A stretch of 64,000 nt of DNA from Paenibacillus sp. XY044 (GCF_002257645.1 NZ_NQMO01000009.1:186001-250000); one strand, 5' to 3'. Shown: positions 42,991 to 51,923, counted from the stretch's first letter. Program-made: numbers and translations. The notes: a model not told the origin generated them from the letters alone.

Positions 42991-43014
42991 TATAAAGTCA
43001 AAGGTCAAAGGAGG

Positions 43015-43607
43015 CAACGGTTTTATCGATTATAAGAACTTTACAACTGTACGTACAGCCGGAGGAAAAAATTCAACAAAAAAGACACCACAAAGGTGCC
43101 TCCACTTACTTTTTAGATATAACTTATGGGCATCTTCTCTGCTATGTTAATCTTTTCTGCATAAACCAATGAAACAAGTAATGGTACCTAACAAAATGAC
43201 TATGAAGCTTAAGCTTGGAAATCTAAATTTAAAATCTACAATTTAATTAAAAACTAAGCCAAGTAATATAAGTTCCCCACCAATTAACATGATCTTTTTT
43301 CCAGTTAAATTATGCCGAAAAAATAAAACTGCAATAATAAGTCCAACTATAATTGTCACAATTAATAAGATACTTATGAATTCAAATCCAGTTTCCGTTA
43401 ATTGGAAAATAAGATAAAAGGAATTCGTTTCCCGCCCTACTTCGGTCATTTTATCCCCCCAGGATACACTTGAGAATATTCATCTACAAAAACTCCATTC
43501 CATTAATTCTAATCTCTAGGATAGTTAATCTCCATGATATCCATAAAAGGGACCTTGGTAATAACTCCGTCCTTCTTGATGTGTACTTTTCCAGTCCTAA
43601 GTCCATT
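43015..43607. repeat. duplicated segment, copy B (decayed)
   Basis: Matches 23993-24780 nearly base for base apart from a deletion of about 180 bp at 43125-43135 and scattered changes. It ends inside the YolD-like gene at TTTTCCAGTCC, where a nuclease fragment begins. Confidence 0.85.
43151..43449 (-). pseudogene. decayed copy of the 100-residue membrane protein
   Basis: Same sequence as 24311-24613, but the codon after LVFN is now a TAA (CAATTTAATT on the plus strand), leaving 68 residues and two helices. The SD and ATG are intact. Confidence 0.8.
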
Positions 43608-43724
43608 AGTTTAGCCAGCAAAATAGTGGTCCAAGCTAAAAGGTACAGTAAGAGTGTAGGGATTGATGCCGTTCAGCAGGTACATAGCTCTAAAGTCTAC
43701 TATGGGGTACCGTCAGGAAAATGA
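43607..43724 (+). pseudogene. Mrr-type restriction endonuclease fragment
   Basis: The frame SLASKIVVQAKRYSKSVGID then AVQQVHSSKVYYGVPSGK contains QAKRY, the Q-x-K catalytic motif of Mrr_cat nucleases, followed by the expected VGIxAVQQV helix. Start and remainder are missing. It abuts the end of the duplicated segment. Confidence 0.65.
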
Positions 43725-43868
43725 TTTACAACGCTAATCCCATTTTCAAGACGATTCCCACGTTTTTAACAACGTTAAGAGAGTTTTAGTGGTCTTAAAG
43801 AATCTAATGTTACTACTTTATCCGAATTATAATGGTACTAAGGAAGAGAATTTGTTTTAAATATATAT

Positions 43869-43922
43869 TCAACTGAATGGTTGACTTATTATTATTTATT
43901 CATTATATTTAACCATATGGTT
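43869..43922 (+). promoter_or_regulatory. ArsR promoter/operator giving a leaderless message
   Basis: TTGACT (43881-43886) and TATATT (43904-43909), 17 bp apart, place transcription start at or next to the ATG at 43917. Two dyads cover it: TCAAC...GTTGA over the -35 and a perfect 12-bp palindrome AACCATATGGTT (43911-43922) over the start codon. Confidence 0.65.
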
Positions 43923-44255
43923 GAACAAAATAATAACTTAGATAGTATTTTCCACGCCTTGGCTGACCCAACCCGAAGAGAAATTGTTCGTCTAATTGCT
44001 TCTCAAGATCGTACTATATCAGAATTGGCAGCACCTTTTGATATGTCTTTAGCAGCTATTTCTAAGCATATTAAGGTCTTAGAAAGGGCAGGCATGATTG
44101 AAAGGATTGTAAAAGGAAGAACTCACACTTGCCGTCTTAATTCCGAATCGTTATCTATGGCTACAGAATGGCTTCGTTTTTACGAGCATTTTTGGAACAG
44201 GCAGTTTGACGCTCTCGAACGAGAACTAAATATAGCAAAAAAGGAGGAACATTAA
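43917..44255 (+). CDS. ArsR family regulator, probably leaderless
   Basis: 112 residues from ATG 43917 (VEQNNNLDSIFHALADPTRR). Winged helix: DRTISELAAPFDMSLAAISKHIKVLERAGMI. No metal-binding cysteines; the tail (FYEHFWNRQFDALERELN) is that of the ArsR subgroup paired with SRPBCC proteins. No SD is seen and the promoter lies directly before the ATG. The longer frame from 43881 is promoter DNA. It is the first gene of a pair. Confidence 0.92.
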   Translation: MVEQNNNLDSIFHALADPTRREIVRLIASQDRTISELAAPFDMSLAAISKHIKVLERAGMIERIVKGRTHTCRLNSESLSMATEWLRFYEHFWNRQFDALERELNIAKKEEH

Positions 44256-44308
44256 CGCAATTGCAACAAACTTATTATGATTGAATTATTCAGTAAAGGA
44301 TGATTTTA

Positions 44309-44782
44309 ATGGTTAATACATCAACAACTACACTAACAATGAAACGTCGTTTTGATTCAACTGTAGAAAGAGTGTTTGACGCATGGGTAAACCCAGAAAT
44401 GATGGGTAAATGGTTATTTAATCCAGATGAAAATGCAAATACTGTGAAGAACAACTTTCGCGTCGGAGGATCCTATTCGATCATAGACCCTAAAGGAGGA
44501 GAAGCCACAGGTGAATATCTTGAGATTGACAGACCATTCAAATTGGTATTTACGTTTCAAATCCCACAATATAGCGAAACGATTGACCGAATTACAATAA
44601 TATTGGATCGCTTAGATGATGGATGTGAGATGTCTTTCACGCAAGAAATAGTCGTTCCTCATGAAGAAGGATGGACCACAGAAGACATTGAAAATGCACA
44701 TCACGAATTTAGAGATGGTTCCGAACAGGGATGGACGACCATGTTCAATGTTTTAGTTAAACATTTATCAAACAATAACTAG
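44309..44782 (+). CDS. SRPBCC domain protein (AHSA1 type)
   Basis: 157 residues from ATG 44309, 8 nt after AAAGGA. The pattern MKRRFDSTVERVFDAWVNPEMMGKWLF ... GEYLEIDRPFKLVFTFQI ... GWTTMFNVLVKHL is the AHSA1/START-like hydrophobic-pocket fold. These proteins are routinely coupled to an ArsR repressor and may bind or detoxify a lipophilic ligand. 53 bp after the ArsR stop. Confidence 0.94.
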   Translation: MVNTSTTTLTMKRRFDSTVERVFDAWVNPEMMGKWLFNPDENANTVKNNFRVGGSYSIIDPKGGEATGEYLEIDRPFKLVFTFQIPQYSETIDRITIILDRLDDGCEMSFTQEIVVPHEEGWTTEDIENAHHEFRDGSEQGWTTMFNVLVKHLSNNN

Positions 44783-44867
44783 CCTAAACAGAAGTTTGTA
44801 ACTTTTTTGGAAGGCTTTCATATTTTTACTTGAAGTCTCACTGTTTCGTAGTTCGAGAACACTATTA

Positions 44868-44911
44868 AGCTTAATTTCTCACTTATAATACCGAGAAATT
44901 AGGCTTTTTTA
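44868..44911 (+). terminator. terminator of the ArsR-SRPBCC operon
   Basis: AAGCttAATTTCTC ... GAGAAATTagGCTT followed by a T-run. Confidence 0.9.
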
Positions 44912-45564
44912 TATTTGTATTTCCTTAACATTAGAAATCCGCACTTTCCTGACGCTACCCCACTATGGAGCCATGAAGCCTGGGTGCTATCAAATCGGGA
45001 ATATACAGAGGCTGCCGCAATCTGGCCAAAACCAACGGGGTCCGATTATTGGACGTGATGAACTCATCGAAGTGATCCTCAAAATGAATCCGGCCGCAGT
45101 ACCCAAGCCTAAACAAATCATTATTGAGAGCACTCCTAGCACCACTCAAGTTTGCAATCGATGCGGTAAACCCATTAGACAAAGCATCCAAGAATCCGCC
45201 GGCAAGAAAATTCCAACCATGAGGAGCTGCCAGGCAGCTCCTAGCTCTACCCTTGGCGCATACGCAACTATTGAAATGATTCAGGCATGGATGAAAACTG
45301 GACTCCAATATATGAAAACACAGTTAACCTCAAAAATGCAGGTACTTACGTAGATGAAATACTGATAACTGGCCGGCAGCTGCTTTGGTAACAACATCAG
45401 CTACCTGTTTTTCCGTCGACCTCTTTTATCTACAAATCGATGGATCAGTGAAAAACGAGGGGATGTTATTGTACTGAGCAATGATAAAGATTTGCACGAG
45501 GGTGGCTCAACTAAATGAAGCTTCCGCTTGACAAACACTTTGGTTCTATATCCTGTCATAAAAC
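44912..45564. other. spacer with unrecognised ORF remnant
   Basis: A 126-codon frame at 44973-45353 (QSGQNQRGPIIGRDELIEVI, VCNRCGKPIRQS) has some protein character but no SD, and the complementary strand is equally open. No family recognised. The rest appears non-coding. Confidence 0.25.
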
Positions 45565-45985
45565 GGCCCTGTGTGTTTGTGTTGTCATAATTGGTGAGAA
45601 AAATCAACGGAAAAATGTTGATGCATCAAGGCGTATTTTCATATTTAATGAAGAGTTCCTTTAGTAAACACCGGATAAGAGACCATTTTCAGTATTAGTG
45701 AGAATTACCGCAAACCTGGACTTGCATATTTATTCACCTACATACATCGATTATGGACCAAGTCACTTCGGGCGCTATTTCGCAAATATGGAAGTCCTCG
45801 CGTTGTTTTGGCATCGGAAGAAATTAGTGGTTTGGTTTCAGGTCGACAGTAGTCCGCTCCCTGTTGAATCCCAGGCTAAGGAGGATCCTAAAGAAAAAAT
45901 TACGGTGTCCACAGAACAAACTTCCCCTCTCTTTCTTGTTCCAAAATAATCCCATTCGTAACAGAATCTATATTCTGTTACGAAA
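45565..45985. repeat. R2 dispersed element, copy 3 (longest)
   Basis: Runs from TGTGTTTGTGTTGTCATAAT through GCGTATTTTCATATTTAATG, TTAGTGAGAATTACCGCAAA, GGACCAAGTCACTTCGGGCG and GGCTAAGGAGGATCCTAAAG to the perfect hairpin CGTAACAGAAT/ATTCTGTTACG. One frame reads SVLVRITANLDLHIYSPTYI then DYGPSHFGRYFANMEVLALF. Confidence 0.8.
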
Positions 45986-45989
45986 GAAG

Positions 45990-46076
45990 CATCTAAGAAA
46001 AAACCTTCATTCTCTCTCAGCAAGAGTTTGAAGGTTTTTACGCGGCTGTAATCTTATTTAAACTAACGTTTCCCGT
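45990..46076. repeat. R1 module interrupted by the IS110 element
   Basis: Hairpin AAAAAACCTTCA...TGAAGGTTTTTA and box half TTAAACTAACGTTTCCCGT. The identical context at 25352-25440 continues as TTAGCTTA, but here it breaks into CGTATTATGAGG. Confidence 0.75.
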
Positions 46077-46084
46077 CGTATTAT

Positions 46085-46325
46085 GAGGTCAGCCGGTTTT
46101 TACTGGTTGACCACTTTTGTTATGGTGGTGTATTTCTCAGTAGTCGGGCAGATCGGACGTTCCCCTGGGTCTGTAACCCGTCGCTAAAACTGATCGCCCC
46201 CTACTTGTAGAAACCATGTTTAAGTTGGTTGAGACGACCTAGATCTCGCATAACAAGCGATGTTGTGGAACTATGAGGTGTTTTAGGGGTACCGACATTT
46301 TCACTTTTAAGGGAGGGAGTATTTC
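46085..46325 (+). ncRNA. candidate bridge-RNA region of the IS110 element
   Basis: The non-coding DNA before the transposase is rich in dyads: GGTCAGCCGGT/ACTGGTTGACC (46087-46112), CCAC...GGTGG (46111-46129), and GGACGTTCCCCTGGGTCTGT surroundings. In IS110-group elements a structured RNA from this side pairs with donor and target DNA to guide recombination. Location and structure fit; the RNA itself is not demonstrated. Confidence 0.35.
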
Positions 46326-47533
46326 ATGAATCCAGTCATTGGTCTGGATATTTCAAAAGGTAAAAGTGATGGACAAGTTTTCTTAGACAAAGGCAAGCCC
46401 ATGGGACACCCTTTTTGTTTTCAGCATAACCAAGTAGGTCTTAGCCAACTGCTAGATGTCGTTTCAACTGTACAGGATACAGCAGGCAAAGCCCCAGTTG
46501 TGATTCTGGAATCGACAGGACATTACCATCAGGCTGTAATTCAGTTTCTAGAAGAACACGGTATCCTATTCTTAGTTGTGAATCCTCTCATTTCACATCA
46601 AGCCAAAAAGTCAAGTCTACGGAAAGTGAAAACAGATGCAGTCGATGCCTATCGGCTCTGCGAGCTGTACTACAAAGAGGAATTTGAAGACCATATGCAA
46701 CGAGGGGTTCAACTACTAAATCTTAGGCATCTAACGCGTCAGTTTGACTCGCTCACACAAATGTATGTACAGGTGAAGCTTCAGTTTCAGGCCGTTCTAG
46801 ATCAAGTCTTTCCGGATTATAGAGGTATTTTCGGTGACCTTTATTCAAAAGTTTCGTTGCTGCTTCTAAAACAGTTCATGAATCCTGGGGCATTTCAAAC
46901 AGCTGGCGTATCAACCGTAACACACACAATTACCTGCCTCTGCCCTAGGCGATCTGATCATTGGGCTAGTGACAAAGCAAGCTGTATCATGGTTGCTGCA
47001 GCAAATAATCCATTTCCAAAAGTGAGTTATAGTAGCATAGCCATCTAATAAGCTTAGCACTATTCATTGACTTACTTCTTCAATATCAAGAGCATCTTTC
47101 CCACCTGCAAAGTCAGATCGATGCCCTCGCTGAAGAAGTTGAATCTTATCAGATTATCCAATCGATTCCCGGAATAGGTAGCAAAATCGCTGCAACGATT
47201 TTGTCCGAGATCGGGGAAATCCATCGGTTTAATCACGCCAAAAAGCTGGTAGCTTTCGCAGGAATTGACCCTAGCGTCTACTCTTCTGGTAAGTTCACAG
47301 CGACAATCAATCGCATTACCAAACGCGGGTCTAAAAAGCTGCGTCATGCCCTATATCTCGCTGTACTATGCGGTCTAAAAAAGACCGGAAGCAAGAGGTT
47401 ACGTGAATATTACGATAAGAAACGCGAAGCCGGAAAGCCTTACCGGGTTGCCCTCATTGCCTGCGTCAACAAGCTCCTTCACTGGATTTATGCCCTTCTA
47501 GTGAAGCAAGAAAGGTTTGTCGATTTAGATTAG
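46326..47533 (+). pseudogene. IS110-family transposase, frameshifted
   Basis: ATG 46326 after GGGAGGGAG. The N-terminal RuvC-like DEDD domain is intact in sequence: IGLDIS (Asp8), VILESTGHYH (Glu), VKTDAVDAYRL (Asp). Near 46930-46945 the frame slips; the other frame continues, meets a stop at about 47017, and resumes to SIPGIGSKIAATILSEIGEI, FAGIDPSVYSSGKFT (with the Tnp-domain serine), SKKLRHALYLAVLCGLK and RFVDLD with a stop at 47533. Two lesions, so inactive. Confidence 0.9.
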
Positions 47534-47708
47534 TTAACGCATTTTTCATCCGCAAGAACAGCCTTCCAGCATGTACAGAGAAGGTTATTTAGTGCGCCTA
47601 TTTTTCAGTATACCGTCATCCCGTACTTTATTTAAGAGAAAAATGTTGACAAGATATTAGCTGGTTTTAGCTTAATAGATCCCATTTGTAGCCTCAATGC
47701 CAACTACC

Positions 47709-47868
47709 ACTTATTCTATTAATCTCCCTTACTTTTGTTTCTTCCTCGCTCGGAGCGCGGTTACTGGAAGCGTGAATAAACTGCTCATGAAAATTCGTCC
47801 AGTTGGCTACTTCCATGAGCAGATCCGTTATCTTGATTCGTGGTAGCAGCTCATAAAGGGAAAGACTG
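47709..47868 (-). pseudogene. Tn3-family transposase (TnpA) fragment
   Basis: Minus-strand frame FSLSLYELLPRIKITDLLME then VANWTNFHEQFIHASSNRAP. YxLLPRIKITDLLxEVxxWTxFxxxFxH is a conserved block in the C-terminal half of Tn3 transposases. About 50 codons survive without start or catalytic Glu. Confidence 0.75.
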
Positions 47869-47929
47869 AAATTCCGGGATCTGAATTTTCAGACACAAAA
47901 TAATCTCAAAGTTTATGCAACGCTAATGC

Positions 47930-48880
47930 TTAAGTATATCTCCTTAAAAAATTTAACATTAGTGGAACAGCATCCTCAAAAAAGGCTTCATCACCGTGTC
48001 CAGCCTTATCCAGGACGTGAAGTTCTGCTTTATCCTTTCCTGCTTTTTCTTCTATTAATTGAGCAAGTTCAATTGACTGCTGGGGAGGAACAGTATCGTC
48101 TTGTGCTCCATGAACTATAAGAAATTGTGGAATATCTGAATTAACATGTGTTATTGGTGAAAGGGCTTGAGCCTTTTCAGGAACCTCACTTGCCAGCGCA
48201 CCAAAAACTAATGATTCTACCGAATCAGGATTACCATACGACAACGACGGTGAGACACCAGTTTTTAATATATGCTCACTCATTTGTTCCTTCATGGCAA
48301 GAATATTTGATGGACCACAGAAATCTATAACTCCCTGAACATCGCTTGAATAGTCGGAGTTTCCATAGGATAATCCCTCCAACTCTTTTACACCTGAGGA
48401 AGTTCCCAATAAAGATGCTAGAGTACCTCCAGCAGAAATTCCAATTGCAACAATTTTCTCCGGATTAAGCCCATATTGTTCTGCATTAGCACGCAGATAT
48501 CTAATTGATGCTTTTGTATCATATACAAGTCGTGGGTACTCTCCTTCGCTGCTTAAAGTGTAATTAACACTTACTACAGCAAATCCTAATTCTCTGGCTA
48601 AAAGAGGTATCTCTAATTGAGTTCCCCTTTTGTCTCCAAACAGAAATCCGCCTCCGAAAAAGAAAACCAACACAGGAAATGGCTTTTCACCTTGGTCTGG
48701 CAGATAAATATCCAGAGTTTTTGAATCTGGTAAATCACAAAATGGTAAGTCAAGGTATTTTGTTTTAATATCTGATATATTAGCATTTACATCTTCCAAA
48801 AATTCAGGAGGAAAATTTGCAAGTATCTCCTTAACCATTTCAGATTTCGCCTTACCGCAGATAAAAATTTCTTGTTTCAT
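47930..48880 (-). CDS. alpha/beta hydrolase (acetyl-esterase type)
   Basis: 316 residues. Nucleophile elbow GISAGG (Ser149), oxyanion-hole FFGGGFLFGD (HGG variant), acid in HGAQDDTVPP and catalytic His in DKAGHGDE. The pattern is the BD-FAE/hormone-sensitive-lipase group that deacetylates small esters. No signal peptide. Single gene; a weak SD is acceptable for ATG 48880. Confidence 0.93.
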   Translation of the reverse strand: MKQEIFICGKAKSEMVKEILANFPPEFLEDVNANISDIKTKYLDLPFCDLPDSKTLDIYLPDQGEKPFPVLVFFFGGGFLFGDKRGTQLEIPLLARELGFAVVSVNYTLSSEGEYPRLVYDTKASIRYLRANAEQYGLNPEKIVAIGISAGGTLASLLGTSSGVKELEGLSYGNSDYSSDVQGVIDFCGPSNILAMKEQMSEHILKTGVSPSLSYGNPDSVESLVFGALASEVPEKAQALSPITHVNSDIPQFLIVHGAQDDTVPPQQSIELAQLIEEKAGKDKAELHVLDKAGHGDEAFFEDAVPLMLNFLRRYT

Positions 48881-49040
48881 ATCTACATTATCCTTTCACA
48901 TTGTATTGTGGTTGCCTAGCATGTCCAGGGTCCGGCGATTCTAAATCGACGTTCCTGTGCAGATGAGGCCGGTGACACTGTCGCCCGAGGACAAGATCGC
49001 GATGAGCAAATCCTGTATTGTTATAGCACAACCATAACCT

Positions 49041-49721
49041 TCAGACTTTTAAGTTCATTTCGTAGTCCGACACATTCATATTGCGACTTTTTACTTGTAC
49101 GAAAAGTCCAAAAATGATACACCAAACCATTATTGTATATACAGACATTCTTTCAAAAACCGCAGCATACATATTATTATTTATCCCAATAAATAATGCG
49201 AAACTTATGATTCCTATAATGCAAAAAATGACACTCAACGTTGAAACCCATTTTTGTGGAAATATTCGATGAGACATCAAGCCACCGCATAATATAGATA
49301 AGTTACCTCCTACTATAGCTAACATAGCTCCAATACCATGAAACGGTTCGCCCCACCAATCATACCCAGGAAACATACCAACCATGGTTATACCAATTGC
49401 ATAAATTGCAGTAAGTGCCAGACCTATGATTTTTCTTTTTGATGGCAGTGTGTTCATTATCATAAAATACGCTATAGCGAATAAAATTCCATTAGCAAAA
49501 AATCCGAAATTCATCACAAAATATAATGGGGAATTAATCGTACGCCCCATGTACTGTGTTACCACTGGTATACCCAAATCACTAATATAGTTTATGGCAT
49601 ATTGATACGATGGATTGCTCCAGGCATATGCCGTTATAGCTTCGCACAAAAGATAAACAACCCCTGCTAAAATAAAAAGAAAAGAACCTGCTTGCAATAT
49701 TTTTTGATTAATATTTTCCAT
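49041..49721 (-). CDS. DUF998 family membrane protein
   Basis: 226 residues with six helices and the family pattern NPSYQYAINYISDLGIP ... FPGYDWWGEPFHGIGAMLAIVGGNLSIL. Function unknown. It lies 78 bp after a TetR gene on the same strand, so it is probably its target. Confidence 0.9.
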   Translation of the reverse strand: MENINQKILQAGSFLFILAGVVYLLCEAITAYAWSNPSYQYAINYISDLGIPVVTQYMGRTINSPLYFVMNFGFFANGILFAIAYFMIMNTLPSKRKIIGLALTAIYAIGITMVGMFPGYDWWGEPFHGIGAMLAIVGGNLSILCGGLMSHRIFPQKWVSTLSVIFCIIGIISFALFIGINNNMYAAVFERMSVYTIMVWCIIFGLFVQVKSRNMNVSDYEMNLKV

Positions 49722-49799
49722 TAGTTATTTCTCCTGTCGTCTTTGTTCGATTTGCTGGTTAGAGTAAAGAACACTCCATCAAGGGAAAACATCTCCTAC

Positions 49800-50375
49800 T
49801 TATTCAAACAACTCATTTATCGTAGTATCAATAATAAAATCTACGGCTTCTTTGGTACCACTAACAGTAAAATCAAATTGGAACATTGAAGATAATAAAC
49901 AATCTACAACTTGTGTTGCCATATCCAAACTCTTCTTTGGGATAAGTCCATATTCCGAGATTAAGTTTTCCATTCTTATTTTATCGTTATTGAAATCCTG
50001 CTCCATATAATCGGGTGGTAGCTTTTGGATAATCAATGCCCACTCATCCCACATTGATGTTAACCATGACATAGTAGACAATTCTATTGCCAAAGCTTTG
50101 AGACCCTCTGCAAGGCCATGTTTACTTGAATCATTTTTCATTTTATCGTATAAAATTTGATCTAGTTCTTTTTGATATTCATCAGCGGTTTTCACAAACA
50201 GTAATTCTTTGCTTGAGAAAAATTGATAGAACGCTCCGGTAGAAATGTTTGCTCTCTGTACAATATCTCGGATACCAGTTTTTGAGTAACCATACTGCTT
50301 CCAGCATTCCTTACAAGCATTGATTAGATTTTGTTTGATTAATTGTCGTTCATGTTCTGTAAAGCTCTTAGACAT
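49800..50375 (-). CDS. TetR/AcrR family regulator
   Basis: 191 residues. Helix-turn-helix: YGYSKTGIRDIVQRANISTGAFYQFFSSKELLF. Strong SD (GGGAGG) before the ATG. The C-terminal domain is TetR_C type without clear ligand hints. A long perfect palindrome 24 bp upstream of its start is an obvious operator; the DUF998 gene follows. Confidence 0.94.
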   Translation of the reverse strand: MSKSFTEHERQLIKQNLINACKECWKQYGYSKTGIRDIVQRANISTGAFYQFFSSKELLFVKTADEYQKELDQILYDKMKNDSSKHGLAEGLKALAIELSTMSWLTSMWDEWALIIQKLPPDYMEQDFNNDKIRMENLISEYGLIPKKSLDMATQVVDCLLSSMFQFDFTVSGTKEAVDFIIDTTINELFE

Positions 50376-50398
50376 ACTATTGCACCTCCCATATTATA

Positions 50399-50430
50399 CG
50401 TATGAACATTTATACAATATTGTTCATACG
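50399..50430. promoter_or_regulatory. TetR operator palindrome
   Basis: Perfect 10-bp arms CGTATGAACA (50399-50408) and TGTTCATACG (50421-50430) with a 12-bp AT-rich centre, just before the TetR gene. Confidence 0.85.
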
Positions 50431-50944
50431 TTTATGTTAGATAACCTATTTCGAATTGTCAAGTACATATCAAGAAATGTTACCATACCTCTTGTATTGA
50501 GGCTTTACCCGATGAGGGAAAAACGAATGTCCTGAAGCTAGCGATAATATTTTCCGCAGGGCTGATGGAGGCAGAGGCTGGGGAGCTGTATACGGGTGAC
50601 GATAGCGTAATAAATAGCGGCAGTCTTGGACTTTCATCCGTGACTGTCGTTTTCATCTTTAGAGTAAGAAAAAACGCTAAACCGGATGCAATTCAGGGCT
50701 TAGCGTATATTTTCGTTAAAATGTTGGCGGGACCCCTAATACAACGTAGTCTGATGTTTTTATTGTCTTGATGGTTAACTGGATATTGGACTCAAGCAGT
50801 GATTATTAGCGAACGAAGAACTCGTAGGGAAAGCACTCCTAGCAAATGCTCATTCGACTGCTCATTGATAATAATATCGAGGTCGTTATTTAACTCCTTA
50901 GATTTGGGATTATAAATAGGCAATAAGTTCAAGATATATGGGTA
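50431..50944. other. spacer with ORF remnant and hairpin
   Basis: 50505-50640 has a frame LPDEGKTNVLKLAIIFSAGL then MEAEAGELYTGDDSVINSGS that looks like part of a protein but has no start and is not recognised. At 50668-50712 a hairpin (ACGCTAA...TTAGCGT) next to an A-run is terminator-like for the minus strand. Otherwise nothing. Confidence 0.35.
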
Positions 50945-51166
50945 ATGGTACGGTTTCACAAAAAACCAAAGTTGATAGAAGAATTAAGAATTGCCGCTGC
51001 CTATGCTCAAAAAGTTAGAATTAAATTACAGACAGGAGAAGTAATCGAAGGTAAGGCCCAATTATCAGGGGATCCGAATCGGACAAAAGTGCGCACTGAT
51101 GATGGTCCATTGTGGATCCCCTATGAGGAAATTGAATTTGTTGAGCGCTTAATAAAGCTGAATTGA
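50945..51166 (+). CDS. small beta-rich protein, YolD/LSm-like
   Basis: 73 residues: KVRIKLQTGEVIEGKAQLSG then KVRTDDGPLWIPYEEIEFVE. Alternating strands and a terminal IPYEEI motif resemble small YolD- or Sm-like proteins such as the one at 24673. SD is weak, but a terminator follows 9 bp after the stop, which supports a real gene. Confidence 0.55.
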   Translation: MVRFHKKPKLIEELRIAAAYAQKVRIKLQTGEVIEGKAQLSGDPNRTKVRTDDGPLWIPYEEIEFVERLIKLN

Positions 51167-51174
51167 TTAAGTAA

Positions 51175-51197
51175 GGCCGCCTAACGGCGGGTTTTTG
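51175..51197 (+). terminator. terminator of the 73-residue protein gene
   Basis: GCCGCC-taac-GGCGGG followed by five T. Confidence 0.85.
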
Positions 51198-51288
51198 ATA
51201 ACCTTTACACGCAAGTTTTCGTATATTTATTCATTTTCTCATTAATTGCGAAAATATTTCTCGTCAATTATGAAAAAATCATCAACAA

Positions 51289-51610
51289 ATATGACACCAC
51301 ACATCTCCGCTGTGTGTTGTCATAATTGGTGAGAAAAATCAACGGAAAAATGTTGATGCATCAAGACGTATTTTCATATTTAATGAGAAGAGTTCCTTTA
51401 GTAAACACCGGTTAAGAGACCATTTTCAGTATTAGTGAGAATTGCCGCAAAATCGGATTTGCATATTTATTCAACTATATACATCGATTAGCTCGACTAG
51501 AACCAATTTGGTCGCTATTTCGCAAGTTAGCAGTATTGCGCCCCCCTGTTGAATCCAGGCTAAGGAGGATCCTAAAGAAAAAGTTACGGTGTCCACAGAA
51601 CAAATCTCCC
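51289..51610. repeat. R2 dispersed element, copy 4
   Basis: Begins with a large dyad, TATGACACCACACA and TGTGTGTTGTCATA (51289-51323), then the shared sequence through TTGATGCATCAAGACGTATT, GTAAACACCGGTTAAGAGAC and AGTGAGAATTGCCGC to GGAGGATCCTAAAGAAAAAG. The frame SVLVRIAAKSDLHIYS is still visible. 51611-51923 holds no gene. Confidence 0.75.
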
Positions 51611-51923
51611 CACAACCAGTCAATGGTTTTTCGATCCCATAGTCCGTACAACCAGGTTTCAGATTCTTCCTCTGGTTTATTTCAATATTATACATATGCA
51701 GGTAAGCGCTGCAGAATCTTCACCTGCTAGCCAGCGCTCTCCTCCTTCCTTGAAGCGTTTCCTAGATAATCATCCTGACGCTATTTTGCATGAAAACGAA
51801 AGAGTCCGCCGTAATTCCGCATTCTGTCCCATCATTGTCGATGTCGATCCTCCCGATTTCAGTCTTGTAACTAGCGACAGCTGTCAATTAACTATCTTTA
51901 TACGACGATTATCAAAAAGATCC

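Larger units (their letters stand above)
46076..47666 (+). mobile_element. IS110-family insertion element, inactivated
   Basis: Proposed limits: the left edge is where the R1 box breaks (about 46076). The right edge is where its missing half, TTAGCTTAAT, reappears (47667 onward). This gives about 1.6 kb: 250 bp of non-coding left end, a broken transposase and about 130 bp of right end. No terminal inverted repeats, as expected for IS110. Limits are inferred. Confidence 0.55.

Noticed and set aside
44955..45308. 117-codon minus-strand frame
   Set aside because: The complementary frame is as open, no SD on either, no recognisable domain.
19047..46076. R1 boxes as integron attC sites, because GTTAG ends follow single genes
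   Set aside because: The boxes do not fit RYYYAAC/GTTRRRY, no integron integrase is present, and genes carry their own promoters.
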